A stretch of DNA of 64,000 nucleotides from Streptomyces typhae (GTDB lineage: Bacteria > Actinomycetota > Actinomycetes > Streptomycetales > Streptomycetaceae). The notes below the pieces were generated by a model. That model saw nothing but the letters and a program-made list of their open reading frames with translations. It was not told where the DNA came from and did not search any database. Where the stretch lies: positions 1-64,000 of the forward strand of contig NZ_WPNZ01000022.1 in NCBI RefSeq assembly GCF_009755605.1, in the 5' to 3' direction. The translations under genes were made by a program, and so were the position numbers. Numbering within the stretch: the first letter of the stretch is position 1; each line of letters opens with the position of its first letter. This document shows, piece by piece, positions 56,401 through 63,876 of the stretch.

Positions 56401-56589
56401 CCGTCCCACGGCCGTGCGCGGGCGCCGGGGCAGCAGCGTCATGTCGTCGCGTACGGCCGGGGCGGGCCGCTCGGCGGCGTTGACCACGTGGACGTACGAA
56501 CGGTCTCCCGAGACGACGATGTTGTTGTCGCCGATGGTGACGTTGCCCCGGACGTCGCTGATCTCCACGGACGTCAGCGGTCCGGGCAT
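53386..56589 (-). CDS. STAND/NLR-like ATPase with TM helix and extracytoplasmic propeller-like region
   Basis: A 1067-aa protein. Residues 6-30 hold a short motif (ISDVRGNVTIGDNNIVVSGD) shared with the upstream gene product. A NB-ARC/STAND-type ATPase follows (about 60-330): Walker A GPPGIGKST (about 84-92), Walker B VVLDDLEA, sensor LLFASGRR and APLPLLRA in place of the GLPL motif. A helical region (330-490), a Gly/Asp/Ser-rich linker (about 490-545) and a membrane helix (about 578-600, KVVIGGGLAATVTAGGVVLS) come next; Lys residues before it predict a cytoplasmic ATPase. The outer C-terminal 460 residues are Cys-containing and have propeller-like repeats (HVVWSEDATKVAWTE, TWFGPDGTAHVVY). This would form a transmembrane NLR with an external sensor. 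It starts on the stop codon of its partner. Immune or signalling function is inferred. Confidence 0.78.
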   Translation of the reverse strand: MPGPLTSVEISDVRGNVTIGDNNIVVSGDRSYVHVVNAAERPAPAVRDDMTLLPRRPRTAVGRDRDVEEIVQGLADHDAWQVHGPPGIGKSTLLRLTAHRLAEAGRPVLFVDAAGRDTGDVLQDVFEACYDAPGYRPAPTELRRLMAGVAADVVLDDLEAATADLDGVLDALPSSVLLFASGRRTLLGRGRALALGGLGHQDAVELMSRSLGRPLTTAEEPVAEELWRATAGAPLPLLRAAASDRLAAAAELDGLLPHLLAALAGAERDVVEILAVARDGGVSTRLLTVLLGGVTGLAAVCDRLAARGLVVATEHGHRLAPEIGGRLLAELQPGAAALAMLAGRLTQWVSATGTQPAAVARDAALLTAAIDAASAAGRPQEAAHLAKAASPALACSLRTGAWGQVLERGVDAADRAGLRDVAAYLTHEDGVRKLVTGKRLLAGAAFAAAAAYWRELGSTEHAAAADDAARACGGDPASGGDTTAGGDAAGDGGADASSDLGTQPDLTDPGAYGTDPGAGALASGGQGAADPGSAADLGHEMTSQLVSSGPPFDPGSMAAAAKGGAAAKTGVAAKTGMAMSAKVVIGGGLAATVTAGGVVLSQQAGADTVPVRVTVATRVLEARMPGEADGRCVVRSGATDCTRVVRSKKGESGPVSVDPAQPLPAGVSIVYWGCDEGPQATTCSITADGERQVCATTTSPDDEAARRRCAELTGSPAPTVAFRPLAWTTKTDIKFLAEAGGRPEVLASLGGQRRPGHVVWSEDATKVAWTEVNTAPSDEPSDDTTVRLRDLKSGNVRSWTCFSCTIAFVDGELVSGGLDIRHYPADGGEPKNRDLPEVPDGPAHDGPPNTRLVSSWNGSRLRTYLVARVGTVGERTSLFALESPTRARQIKELPQLGYEGGVWAVDPDGRSAVIDPPNGQAPYGSCGEASHPMAGLDIASRAQHRLNGPGVGWRVHDTWFGPDGTAHVVYRAEQRTSGTAACSVDTGRAPVHYTLAPGARSWKRAGEEPARVLAAAGDEQISRVAEGGVFKLVVGKGGGQGGTAGRQRTLDTAVDGVYPSSAVAPSS

Positions 56590-57071
56590 CAGCCCTCGCC
56601 GGAGGTGGAGGAAGCGCCGAAGCTCTCGAGGAGGCCGCCGAATCCGGCGGCGACCTCGTCGCCCGCCGCCGTCGCCAGGAGCGCGATCGTCGGGTGCAGC
56701 AGCAGGCCCGTGACGGTGTCCAGCATGTCGGGCAGCTTCTCCGCGAACCAGGCCCGCACCCTGCCCATGGTCCGGACGTCCGGCTCGTCGTCCGTGACGG
56801 CCGCCTCGAGTTCCTCCAGGCGGTCCACGGCGGCGCCCTTCTCGCGCTCGCCCACGCCGTCGAGGTTCTCGATCAGCTCCCGGACACCGGCGAACTCACG
56901 TCTCAATGCCTCCAGTTGGACGTCGGTGACCTCGCTCGCGGCTTCGGTCGTGGTGCCGATGTTGCCGACGACCCGGTTGTTCCGGCCGACGGTGGTGTGT
57001 CCGGTGACGTTCCGCACCGTCACTTTGTACGTGGTGTCGTCCCCGCCCTGCGGATCCCCATGACTCACCAT
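56589..57071 (-). CDS. Small helical protein sharing an N-terminal motif with the adjacent NLR-like ATPase
   Basis: A 160-aa protein of unknown function. Residues 16-38 (VTVRNVTGHTTVGRNNRVVG) align with the NLR N-terminus, sharing V-x-G-x-x-T-[IV]-G-x-N-N-x-V-V. The rest is helical: TDVQLEALRREFAGVRELIE, then GEREKGAAVDRLEELEAAV, and a hydrophobic C-terminal segment MLDTVTGLLLHPTIALLATA. Paired motifs of this kind in NLR-effector gene pairs are known as amyloid-type signalling motifs in bacteria and fungi; here the helical, partly hydrophobic C-terminus would be the candidate effector. The ATG at 57071 has GGGGGGAG 8 nt upstream. Its stop overlaps the ATPase start by one base (TGATG), so both are made together. 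Confidence 0.7.
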   Translation of the reverse strand: MVSHGDPQGGDDTTYKVTVRNVTGHTTVGRNNRVVGNIGTTTEAASEVTDVQLEALRREFAGVRELIENLDGVGEREKGAAVDRLEELEAAVTDDEPDVRTMGRVRAWFAEKLPDMLDTVTGLLLHPTIALLATAAGDEVAAGFGGLLESFGASSTSGEG

Positions 57072-57189
57072 CCGGTGTGCTCCCCCCTTGGCGCGCGGCG
57101 ATCCCGCTCGGCCCTTGACGCGCGGCGATCGCTCGGGCTCCGAGGGTAATGTTTCGGTCACATGTGTCGCAGGGATTCGGCGGAGCCCG

Positions 57190-58068
57190 TCACGACTGCC
57201 CCGCCATGACTTCCTGCTCGCGCGGCGGGTCGTCGGTCCGGCGGGTGGCGTCGGCACAGGTGTGTTCCAGCGCGGTGACGACTTTCGACGCGTGGCGTGT
57301 GGGCAGGCGGTGGCAGCCGCGGGGCACGACGTGGAGCCGGGCGGTGGGGACTGCCGCGAGCAGGCGGTGGGAGTGCTCCGGCGGGATGGTCGGGTCGTCC
57401 TCGCCCACCATGATGTGTACGGGGATCCGCCGCAGGACGTCCAGGTGCCGCCGCACGTCGTGCCGCATGAGGGCCTTGAACCAGTGGGCGGCGACGTCGA
57501 TGGGCGGCTGGGTGTCGAGGCGCGGCTGCCAGAGGTTGTGCAGGCGGTGCGCCGTGCGGGGCGCGCGGATGCACAGGGCCGCCATGGCGTGGCGGAGCAG
57601 GCCGATCATGCGTGTCCGTGGCGGGTGCGCGGCGGCGGCGAGGTCGAGTCCGCCGGCGCTGGTCGACACGAGCAGGGCCGCCTTGACCTTGTCCCCGATG
57701 AGGGCGGGCCGGCCGACGGCCAGGGTCATGACGGCCGCCCCGCCCATGGAGTGGCCCACGAGGACGACCGGCACGTCGCCGGGCGCGGTGGCGGCGACGA
57801 CGGCGGCGAGGTCGTCGGCCAGGAGTGCCATCTCCGGCCGGGACGTGCCGGTGCTGGAGTGGCCGTGTCCGCGCTGGTCGTAGCGGACGACGAGGGTGCC
57901 GGGGCGGGCGAAGTGCTCGACGGTCTTGTCCCAGATGGCGGCGGTGGCCTGCCAGCCGTGGGCCAGCACGACCACCAGGTCGGGGTTGCTCGGTCCGTGC
58001 AGGTGGAGCACCAGACGGGCGCCGTCCGGCCGCAGCAGTTCGGCTCGGGTGCGGGGGAACTCGGGCAC
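57190..58068 (-). CDS. Alpha/beta hydrolase
   Basis: A 292-aa hydrolase. Features are an N-terminal beta region (GARLVLHLHGPSNPDLVVVL), AHGWQATAAIWDK with the oxyanion-hole His-Gly, VRYDQRGHGHS, the nucleophile elbow GHSMGGAAVM, Asp in GEDDPTIPP and the catalytic His in PRGCHRLP. The substrate is unknown; the family includes lipases and C-C hydrolases. I chose the GTG at 58068 since GAGGAG lies 6 nt upstream; the ATG two codons earlier (58074) abuts that sequence. It ends 119 bp before the start of the motif protein gene on the same strand, reading the other way round from a common operon promoter being unclear. Confidence 0.85.
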   Translation of the reverse strand: MPEFPRTRAELLRPDGARLVLHLHGPSNPDLVVVLAHGWQATAAIWDKTVEHFARPGTLVVRYDQRGHGHSSTGTSRPEMALLADDLAAVVAATAPGDVPVVLVGHSMGGAAVMTLAVGRPALIGDKVKAALLVSTSAGGLDLAAAAHPPRTRMIGLLRHAMAALCIRAPRTAHRLHNLWQPRLDTQPPIDVAAHWFKALMRHDVRRHLDVLRRIPVHIMVGEDDPTIPPEHSHRLLAAVPTARLHVVPRGCHRLPTRHASKVVTALEHTCADATRRTDDPPREQEVMAGQS

Positions 58069-58189
58069 GATCATCTCCTCGGGACGGCGGGACTGCCGTA
58101 CCACGCCTGGGCACAGGCCGGGGGGCACACCGACGGGTGGGACACGAACAAAGGACGCGGGAAGGCACCGTGCGGGTTGTGACGCGGTG

Positions 58190-58892
58190 AGGCGTCGTGC
58201 GGACTGTGACCGGGCGTTCCCCCTCCCGGAGCCTGCTGTGCTCCACCAGTTCGCGGGCGGCGGCCGTCACCGTGGCGCGACCGGCGCCGTCCACGCGGCG
58301 TCGAGCGGCTGTCAGGCACAGTCCGACCAGGGGGTCCTCCGGTCGCCCCGCGGCCGCCCACAGCTCCGCGCGGTGGTTGAGGCGCGCGGTCGGACCGCCG
58401 TGCGCGGAATCCCTGCCGAGGGCGACGGCGTCGAGGGCCGCCGCGGACTCATCCGCCCGCTCCCCAGCGCTGCAGTTGCAGTGCCGCGTAGGAGCGGCAG
58501 ACCGCCAGCCAGCGCTTGCGGTGCAGGGCCAGGGTCTCCGTCACCAAGGAGGCCAGTTCCTGGTCCAGTTCGCCGTCCAGGGCGCGGTAGAGGTGATCGA
58601 GCATCTCCGTGCCGGAGGTGCGCCACGGATGCTGCTCGTCGCCCTCGTCGGCCCGCAGTTCCCCGGTGGGGAAGTACGCGAGCACCGTCTCGACGAACGC
58701 CGGCTCGGGGCCCGGCCCCGCGGTGGTGCTCAGCGCCTGAGCGGTCGCGTGGACGCGTACCCGGACCGGCTCGTACACGAGCCGCAGCTGCCGCAGGAGT
58801 TCGGCCACCTCCTTCACCCGCGCGGCGAAGTCCGGTGCCTGGCTCTCCCACGCGGCCGGTGTCCTGCTCGCGCACGAGTGGGGGACGCGCAT
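58190..58892 (-). pseudogene. Frameshifted protein, possibly Imm49-like immunity protein
   Basis: The minus strand encodes 147 aa from the ATG at 58892 (VAELLRQLRLVYEPVRVRVH, DHLYRALDGELDQELASLV, LALHRKRWLAVCRSYAALQL) and stops at 58449 after QRWGAGG. With one G removed from the run TGGGGAGCG (about 58460) the frame continues ERADESAAALDAVALGRDSA, then RLNHRAELWAAAGRPEDPLV, which looks like native coding sequence with strong GC3. The helical repeats and LALHRKRW resemble Imm49-type immunity proteins, but this is only a weak impression. The extended frame has no clean stop before the next gene, so a second lesion is possible. Confidence 0.45.
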
Positions 58893-59260
58893 GGTGATCA
58901 GTTCGGCCTCGGGGGACGCCTTCGGACCGCCGCCGGGAGTGAGCAACGCACAGTCCGGGGTGGTGCTCGGGCCCAGCCTAGCGGCCGCTCCTTCGTGCGC
59001 GGCCGACTTCCGCGCGTCCAGTGTGCGCGCTCCGCGGCCGTCCCCGCCCGGCGAAATCTCCCACACTTCTTCAGCCGGGCTTTCCGGACCGTTCACTTGC
59101 CCCCGGACTGAAGGATTCTGCACCGAAGGCGGCCACCGTTTGGCCGAGAACTGTTGGTCTCCCGGTCCCTGCTCCGGCACCGGCCGCGCCCCCTACGGTC
59201 CCTGTGACCAGTCGGCGACGCTCAGCAACTCATCGTTCGCTCTTCGGTGAAGGAGTACCA
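58893..59260. other. Intergenic region upstream of PhoX
   Basis: About 370 bp with no supported gene. It holds the divergent promoters. A GTTCACTTGCC element (59091-59101) recalls one PHO-box unit, but the adjacent 11-mers do not match. Confidence 0.4.
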
Positions 59261-60427
59261 GTGGAACGTCGCAACTTCCTGCGTGGCGCGGCTCTCGGCA
59301 CGTCCGCCGCTGTCTTCGGCGGCACTCTCATGCAGGGTGCCGCCTACGCGGCCCCGGCCCAGAACGGTCCCGGTCCCTACGGTGGTCTGCTGGCCGCCGA
59401 CGCCAACGGCATCATGCTGCCGTCCGGCTTCAGCAGCCGTGTCATCGCCCGATCCAGCCAGACGGTGCCCGGTACCTCGTACACCTGGCACGGCGCGCCT
59501 GACGGCGGCGCCTGCTTCGCCGACGGGAACGGCTGGATATACGTCTCCAACTCCGAGATCGCCACCAGCGGAGGGGCGAGCGCCGTCAAGTTCAACTCCT
59601 CGGGTTCCGTCACGGGGGCCTACCGCATCCTGTCCAACACCCGGAACAACTGCGCGGGCGGCGCCACCCCGTGGAACACCTGGCTCTCCTGCGAGGAGGT
59701 CAGCCGCGGCTACGTCTACGAGACCGACCCGTGGGGCGCGACGGCCGCCGTCCGCCGCAGCGCGATGGGCCAGTTCAAGCACGAGGCGGCCGCCGCCGAC
59801 CCGGTGCGCAAGGCGATCTACCTCACCGAGGACGAGTCCGACGGCTGCTTCTACCGGTTCGTGCCCGCCACATGGGGCAACCTGTCGGCCGGCACCCTCC
59901 AGGTGCTGGTCGCGTCCACCGCCACCTCCGGCTCCTTCACCTGGACCAACGTGCCCGACCCCGACGGCTCCCCCACCGCCACCCGCGACCAGGTCTCCGG
60001 CGCCAAGATCTTCAACGGCGGCGAGGGCTGCCACTACGCGAGCGACACCGTCTGGTTCACCACCAAGGGCGACAACCGCGTCTGGCAGCTCAACCTGGCC
60101 AACAGCACCTACGAACTGGCCTACGACGACAGCCTCGTCACCAACGGCACCGCGCCCCTGACCGGCGTCGACAACGTCACCGGCAGTTCCTCCGGCGACC
60201 TGTTCGTCGCCGAGGACGGCGGCAACATGGAGATCTGCCTGATCACGCCCGCCGACACGGTCGCTCCCTTCCTGCGCGTCACCGGTCAGTCCAGTTCCGA
60301 GATCACCGGCCCGGCGTTCTCCCCCGACGGCAGGCGACTGTACTTCTCCAGCCAGCGGGGCACGTCCGGCTCGTCGTCCGGCGGCATCACCTACGAGGTG
60401 ACAGGTCCCTTCCGCACCACCGCCTGA
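59261..60427 (+). CDS. PhoX-family (DUF839) phosphatase-like protein, Tat-exported
   Basis: A 388-aa protein. The N-terminus VERRNFLRGAALGTSAAVFG is a twin-arginine signal peptide, ending AYAAPA. The body matches PhoX/DUF839 beta-propeller phosphatases: GACFADGNGWIYVSNSEI, NCAGGATPWNTWLSCEE, FKHEAAAADPVRKAIYLTED, ESDGCFYRFVPATWG, GGEGCHYASDTVWFTTKGD and PAFSPDGRRLYFSSQRG. The conserved Glu and Asp residues that bind metals are retained. Folded export through Tat fits a metalloenzyme. The GTG at 59261 has AAGGAG 5 nt upstream. Phosphate scavenging is likely. Confidence 0.9.
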   Translation: MERRNFLRGAALGTSAAVFGGTLMQGAAYAAPAQNGPGPYGGLLAADANGIMLPSGFSSRVIARSSQTVPGTSYTWHGAPDGGACFADGNGWIYVSNSEIATSGGASAVKFNSSGSVTGAYRILSNTRNNCAGGATPWNTWLSCEEVSRGYVYETDPWGATAAVRRSAMGQFKHEAAAADPVRKAIYLTEDESDGCFYRFVPATWGNLSAGTLQVLVASTATSGSFTWTNVPDPDGSPTATRDQVSGAKIFNGGEGCHYASDTVWFTTKGDNRVWQLNLANSTYELAYDDSLVTNGTAPLTGVDNVTGSSSGDLFVAEDGGNMEICLITPADTVAPFLRVTGQSSSEITGPAFSPDGRRLYFSSQRGTSGSSSGGITYEVTGPFRTTA

Positions 60428-60550
60428 GCACACCGCAGCACCGCCTGAGCACACTGCGCCGCGGACGGCCGAGCGCACGGGGGTCGCACGGCCGTGCGTG
60501 GCGGGTCACGGGGGTGTCCGGAGGCGCCGGGACCGGCGCCTCCGGGAACC

Positions 60551-60970
60551 TCAGGCGTTGGGGTCGGCGGCGCTGATCCGGCCGAGCGCGGACTCGGGGT
60601 CGCGCGCGACCGCCAGATCGCCCAGGGCGACGATGCCGACCGGCTTGCCGTTGTCGACGACCGGAAGCCGCCGCAGCGCCTGGGCCCGCATGAGGCGCAG
60701 CGCCTCGTCGACGTCGTCGTCGGGGCCGACGGTGACTGGCTCGCCCGTGCAGGCCTCCACCACCGTACGGCGGGACACGTCGCCGCCGTCGGCGAGGATG
60801 CGCACGGTCAGGTCCCGGTCGGTGACCAGGCCCCGCAGCCTGCCGTCCTCGGTCACCAGGACCGCGCCGATGCCCTCGTCCCGCATCGCCGTGGCGACCT
60901 GGTGCACCGGGGTGTCGGGCTCCACCGCGGTGGGGTGGCCGGTCATGACGTCCCGTACGTGCCGAGCCAT
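60551..60970 (-). CDS. Tandem CBS-domain protein
   Basis: A 139-aa cytoplasmic protein made of two CBS domains: VRDVMTGHPTAVEPDTPVHQ, GIGAVLVTEDGRLRGLVTDR, then VVEACTGEPVTVGPDDDVDE, LRRLPVVDNGKPVGIVALGD. CBS pairs bind adenosyl nucleotides and usually regulate partner enzymes or channels; no partner is adjacent. The ATG at 60970 has AAGGAGG 4 nt upstream. A 17-bp tandem repeat lies further upstream. Confidence 0.88.
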   Translation of the reverse strand: MARHVRDVMTGHPTAVEPDTPVHQVATAMRDEGIGAVLVTEDGRLRGLVTDRDLTVRILADGGDVSRRTVVEACTGEPVTVGPDDDVDEALRLMRAQALRRLPVVDNGKPVGIVALGDLAVARDPESALGRISAADPNA

Positions 60971-61349
60971 CTGTCCTCCTTGTCGTCCTTGTCGTCCTGC
61001 GCGTGGACCAGCGGGTCCGGTGGTCCGCATGGTGCGGGTACCACGGGTGCGGGCCCCTCACCCGGTCAGGGCGGAATTCATTCGTCCGGGACCCGCCGTC
61101 GGAGTACAGCGGAGTGCATCGGAGTACGGGGCGCGCGGGCGCACGGGCCGCGTCGTGGTTCCGGCCGTGTCGTGGTTCCCGCCGCGTCGGAGTTCCGGCC
61201 GCGTCGCAGTTCCTGCCGCCCCCGGGGAGCAGGCGTGTTCAAGCCGTACTTGACCGTAGACGGCCTTGTCCTTGCCGCGGACCTACCTCAACAATGCACA
61301 TGACAATACCGAAAGACCTTCGGTCACACAGTCATCAGAGGGGTCCCCC
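60971..61349. other. Divergent intergenic region with 17-bp repeats
   Basis: Holds promoters for the CBS protein and the secreted protease. It includes TTGTCGTCC duplicates close to the CBS start and the 17-bp array at 61147-61214. Confidence 0.5.
61147..61214. repeat. Four tandem 17-bp repeats
   Basis: Four units of 17 bp follow one another, all of the form GCCG-YGTCG-NNGTTCCN (for example GCCGCGTCGTGGTTCCG). They lie 136 bp upstream of the secreted protease start. GTTCC is a recurring element; a regulator site array is possible. Confidence 0.75.
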
Positions 61350-62258
61350 ATGAACAAGCCTCTCGTCGCTGCCGGCCTCACCGCGCTGCTCCTCGGCGCG
61401 ACGGCGCTGCCAGCGACCGCCGTCAGCAACGAAGCGCCCGGATCCGGACAGCGGGCGGCGATTCCGGCCGAGGCGAAGGTCAAGGCCAAAGCCGTGACCT
61501 ACGCCGGTACCGTGGCGCTCAGCAACTGTTCCGGTTCCGTCGTGCGCGCGCCCTCGTCGCAGCCCACCGATCCCGCGCTCGTCCTGTCCAACGGCCACTG
61601 CCTGGAGACCGGGTTCCCCGGCCCCGGCCAGGTCATCGTCGACCGTCCCTCGACCCGCAGCTTCACCCTCCTCAACGCGAGCGGCGGCAACGCGGGCACC
61701 GTACGCGCCAGCAAGATCGCGTACGGCACGATGACGGACACCGACGCCTCCCTGTACCGGCTCACCAGCACCTACAAGGACATCGAGACCCGCTACGGCA
61801 TCAAGGCGCTCGACCTGGACGCCGCGCACCCGCAGGCGGGCCGCGCCATCACGGTCGCGTCCGGCTACTGGAAGCGCATGTACAAGTGCAGCATCGACGG
61901 CTTCGCGTACCAGCTCAAGGAGGGCCGCTGGACCTGGAAGGACTCCGTCCGCTACACCTCGCCCTGCCAGGTCATCGGCGGCACCTCCGGCTCGCCCGTC
62001 ATCGACGACGCGACCGGCAAGGTCGTCGCGGTCAACAACACCATCAACGAGAGCGGCCAGCGCTGCACCGACAACAACCCCTGTGAGGTCGACCAGAACG
62101 GCAACGTCACCGTCCGCCGCAGCATCGGGTACGCCCAGCAGACCTACACGCTCGTCCCGTGCATAGGCGCCGGCAACAACATCGACCTGAACCGGCCGGG
62201 CTGCACCCTGCCGAAGCCCCTGGCCGCGGAGAAGCACCGGGCCGCCGCGGCGCGCTAG
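61350..62258 (+). CDS. Secreted trypsin-like serine protease
   Basis: A 302-aa secreted S1-like protease. The signal peptide (1-24, VAAGLTALLLGATALPATA) is followed by a spacer and the domain. The catalytic His is in VLSNGHCLETGF, Asp in MTDTDASLYRL, and Ser in QVIGGTSGSPVIDDATGK. Four or more Cys residues suggest disulfides (NCSG, HCLE, KCSI, PCQV). The active-site spacing fits trypsin-like peptidases of the glutamyl-endopeptidase type. The ATG at 61350 follows GAGGGG. It is convergent with the DoxX-like gene. Confidence 0.86.
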   Translation: MNKPLVAAGLTALLLGATALPATAVSNEAPGSGQRAAIPAEAKVKAKAVTYAGTVALSNCSGSVVRAPSSQPTDPALVLSNGHCLETGFPGPGQVIVDRPSTRSFTLLNASGGNAGTVRASKIAYGTMTDTDASLYRLTSTYKDIETRYGIKALDLDAAHPQAGRAITVASGYWKRMYKCSIDGFAYQLKEGRWTWKDSVRYTSPCQVIGGTSGSPVIDDATGKVVAVNNTINESGQRCTDNNPCEVDQNGNVTVRRSIGYAQQTYTLVPCIGAGNNIDLNRPGCTLPKPLAAEKHRAAAAR

Positions 62259-62311
62259 GCGTCCGTCCCGGTGCCGGGGGTGCTCCTCCCGGCACCGGGC
62301 CGCCGGCCCCG

Positions 62312-63796
62312 CTAGCGCAGGTACGAGGTGTCCTGCACCCAGTGGAACCCGCGGCTGACCAGGGGGACCGTGGCGAGGTCGCGGCGGCGCAGGCGCAGCC
62401 GCAGGTCCGAGCCGTCGGCCTTGGCCTCCACCGTCAGGCGGTCGGCCGCGGGGCGCTGGAAGGTGAGGACGGCCTGCCACGACGGGTCGGTCATCCTGGT
62501 CAGCGCGATCGAGCCCGCGTCCATGTCGATCACCGCCATGCAGGTGTCCAGCGAGTCGTCCATGTACTGGATGGTCACGGCGCTCGCGGAGTCCACGACG
62601 ACGCGGCGCCAGCGCCGGGCGTCCGTCGTCAGAGGCGGGTGCTGCTCGCCGTCGGCCGAGAAGTCCTCGACCTCCCACAGGCCGTACAGCTCGGGCTTCT
62701 CCTGTCCGCCACCGTACGTCTTGTGGAACCGCCAGTCGTTGCGCAGTTGCGCGCCGAGCAGCCAGAGTCCCGCGCCGATCTGGAGGGCGGCTGCCGCCTG
62801 GTTCGCGCGGCGGGAGCGGAACAGGTCCCGGCTCACGGCCTGCGGGAGGGCGCGGCCGGACGTCAGGGCCCCGGCCAGGCGGGCCGCATCGGGGGCGAGG
62901 AGCAGCAGGCTGAGCAGGAGCAGGTTGAGGGAGTGCGCCTTCACGGGCACGTCGAAGGTCATGTTGAGGATGACCACCTGCGTCATCTCCACCGCCGAGA
63001 GCAGCGCGCCGAGCGCCGCCGTCCGCGGTACGACGAGCAGCAGCCCGCCGGTGATCTCCGCGCAGCCGAGCAGGATCTGGTACGGCTTGGAGAAGCCCGT
63101 CTGCGCCCACAGCAGGCTCATCGGGCTGAGGTCGCCGAGCGGCTGGACGAGCTTGGACGGCGGCAGCTGGAACTGGAGCGGTACGGCCTTGGCGGCGCCG
63201 TAGGAGAACATCTGCCCGGCGAGGCAGAAGCGCACGGCCAGGCGGAACCACCTGTCCAGGGCCGCGTGATCCGGCCGGCCGCGGTCGAGCGCGGACCAGA
63301 CCGGGGTGACCGCGGCGGCTGCCGCGAGCCAGCAGAGCTGCCCCGACCAGGTGTACGGGTCGTCGCCGCCGTCGAAGCGGTCCGCGCCCAGTTCCCGGTC
63401 GAGGACATGGGTGGCCATCCATCGCCGCGCGGGGCGGAACGCCCACCGCTTCGCCCACGCGTCTGCGGCCTCCTGGAGCCGCCCCATGCCGCCGCCGCGC
63501 AGGGCGAGATAGATCTGCGGGGTCGTCAGGCAGTAGATCCCGGCGTAGACGCAGCCGAACCGGAAGGCGGTGCGGGTGGCGCCGCTCCAACGGGACGGCG
63601 TCGGCGGGACGGCCTTCGGCAGGGCTCGCTTCAGAGCTCCCTCCACAGCTGCCTCGGACAGGAGGCCGGCCGGCAGGACACGCTGCGCCAGGCGCCCGGC
63701 AGGCAGGGCTCCCGTCGGTGGTCCTCCGCGTCCGCCCACCCGGCCGGCCGGTGAGGACGCGAGGGTCCGCAGCCACTTGCCTACTCGCACCTTCAT
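62312..63796 (-). CDS. DoxX-like integral membrane protein
   Basis: A 494-aa protein. Several hydrophobic helices are present (AFRFGCVYAGIYCLTTPQIY, LAVRFCLAGQMFSYGAAKAV, SLNLLLLSLLLLAPDAARLA). The central part (about 210-360) has the DoxX pattern FSYGAAKAVPLQFQLPPSKL, GFSKPYQILLGCAEITGGLLL, VPRTAALGALLSAVEMTQVV. The C-terminal 120 residues are a soluble beta-rich region (WRRVVVDSASAVTIQYMDDS, GSIALTRMTDPSWQAVLTF), unusual for simple DoxX proteins. The ATG at 63796 has GAGGA 3 nt upstream. The function is unknown. Confidence 0.8.
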   Translation of the reverse strand: MKVRVGKWLRTLASSPAGRVGGRGGPPTGALPAGRLAQRVLPAGLLSEAAVEGALKRALPKAVPPTPSRWSGATRTAFRFGCVYAGIYCLTTPQIYLALRGGGMGRLQEAADAWAKRWAFRPARRWMATHVLDRELGADRFDGGDDPYTWSGQLCWLAAAAAVTPVWSALDRGRPDHAALDRWFRLAVRFCLAGQMFSYGAAKAVPLQFQLPPSKLVQPLGDLSPMSLLWAQTGFSKPYQILLGCAEITGGLLLVVPRTAALGALLSAVEMTQVVILNMTFDVPVKAHSLNLLLLSLLLLAPDAARLAGALTSGRALPQAVSRDLFRSRRANQAAAALQIGAGLWLLGAQLRNDWRFHKTYGGGQEKPELYGLWEVEDFSADGEQHPPLTTDARRWRRVVVDSASAVTIQYMDDSLDTCMAVIDMDAGSIALTRMTDPSWQAVLTFQRPAADRLTVEAKADGSDLRLRLRRRDLATVPLVSRGFHWVQDTSYLR

Positions 63797-63876
63797 CGTT
63801 CCTCGCCTCCGCGGGAGCCGTAGCGGACGTGTTCGTGGGAGAGTTCGCCGGAGCCGGGACGGCGTGCGCGTCCGGG

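Noticed and set aside
59091..59101. GTTCACTTGCC as a PHO box for the PhoX gene
   Set aside because: Only one 11-bp unit resembles the consensus; the neighbouring direct repeat required for PhoP binding is not seen.
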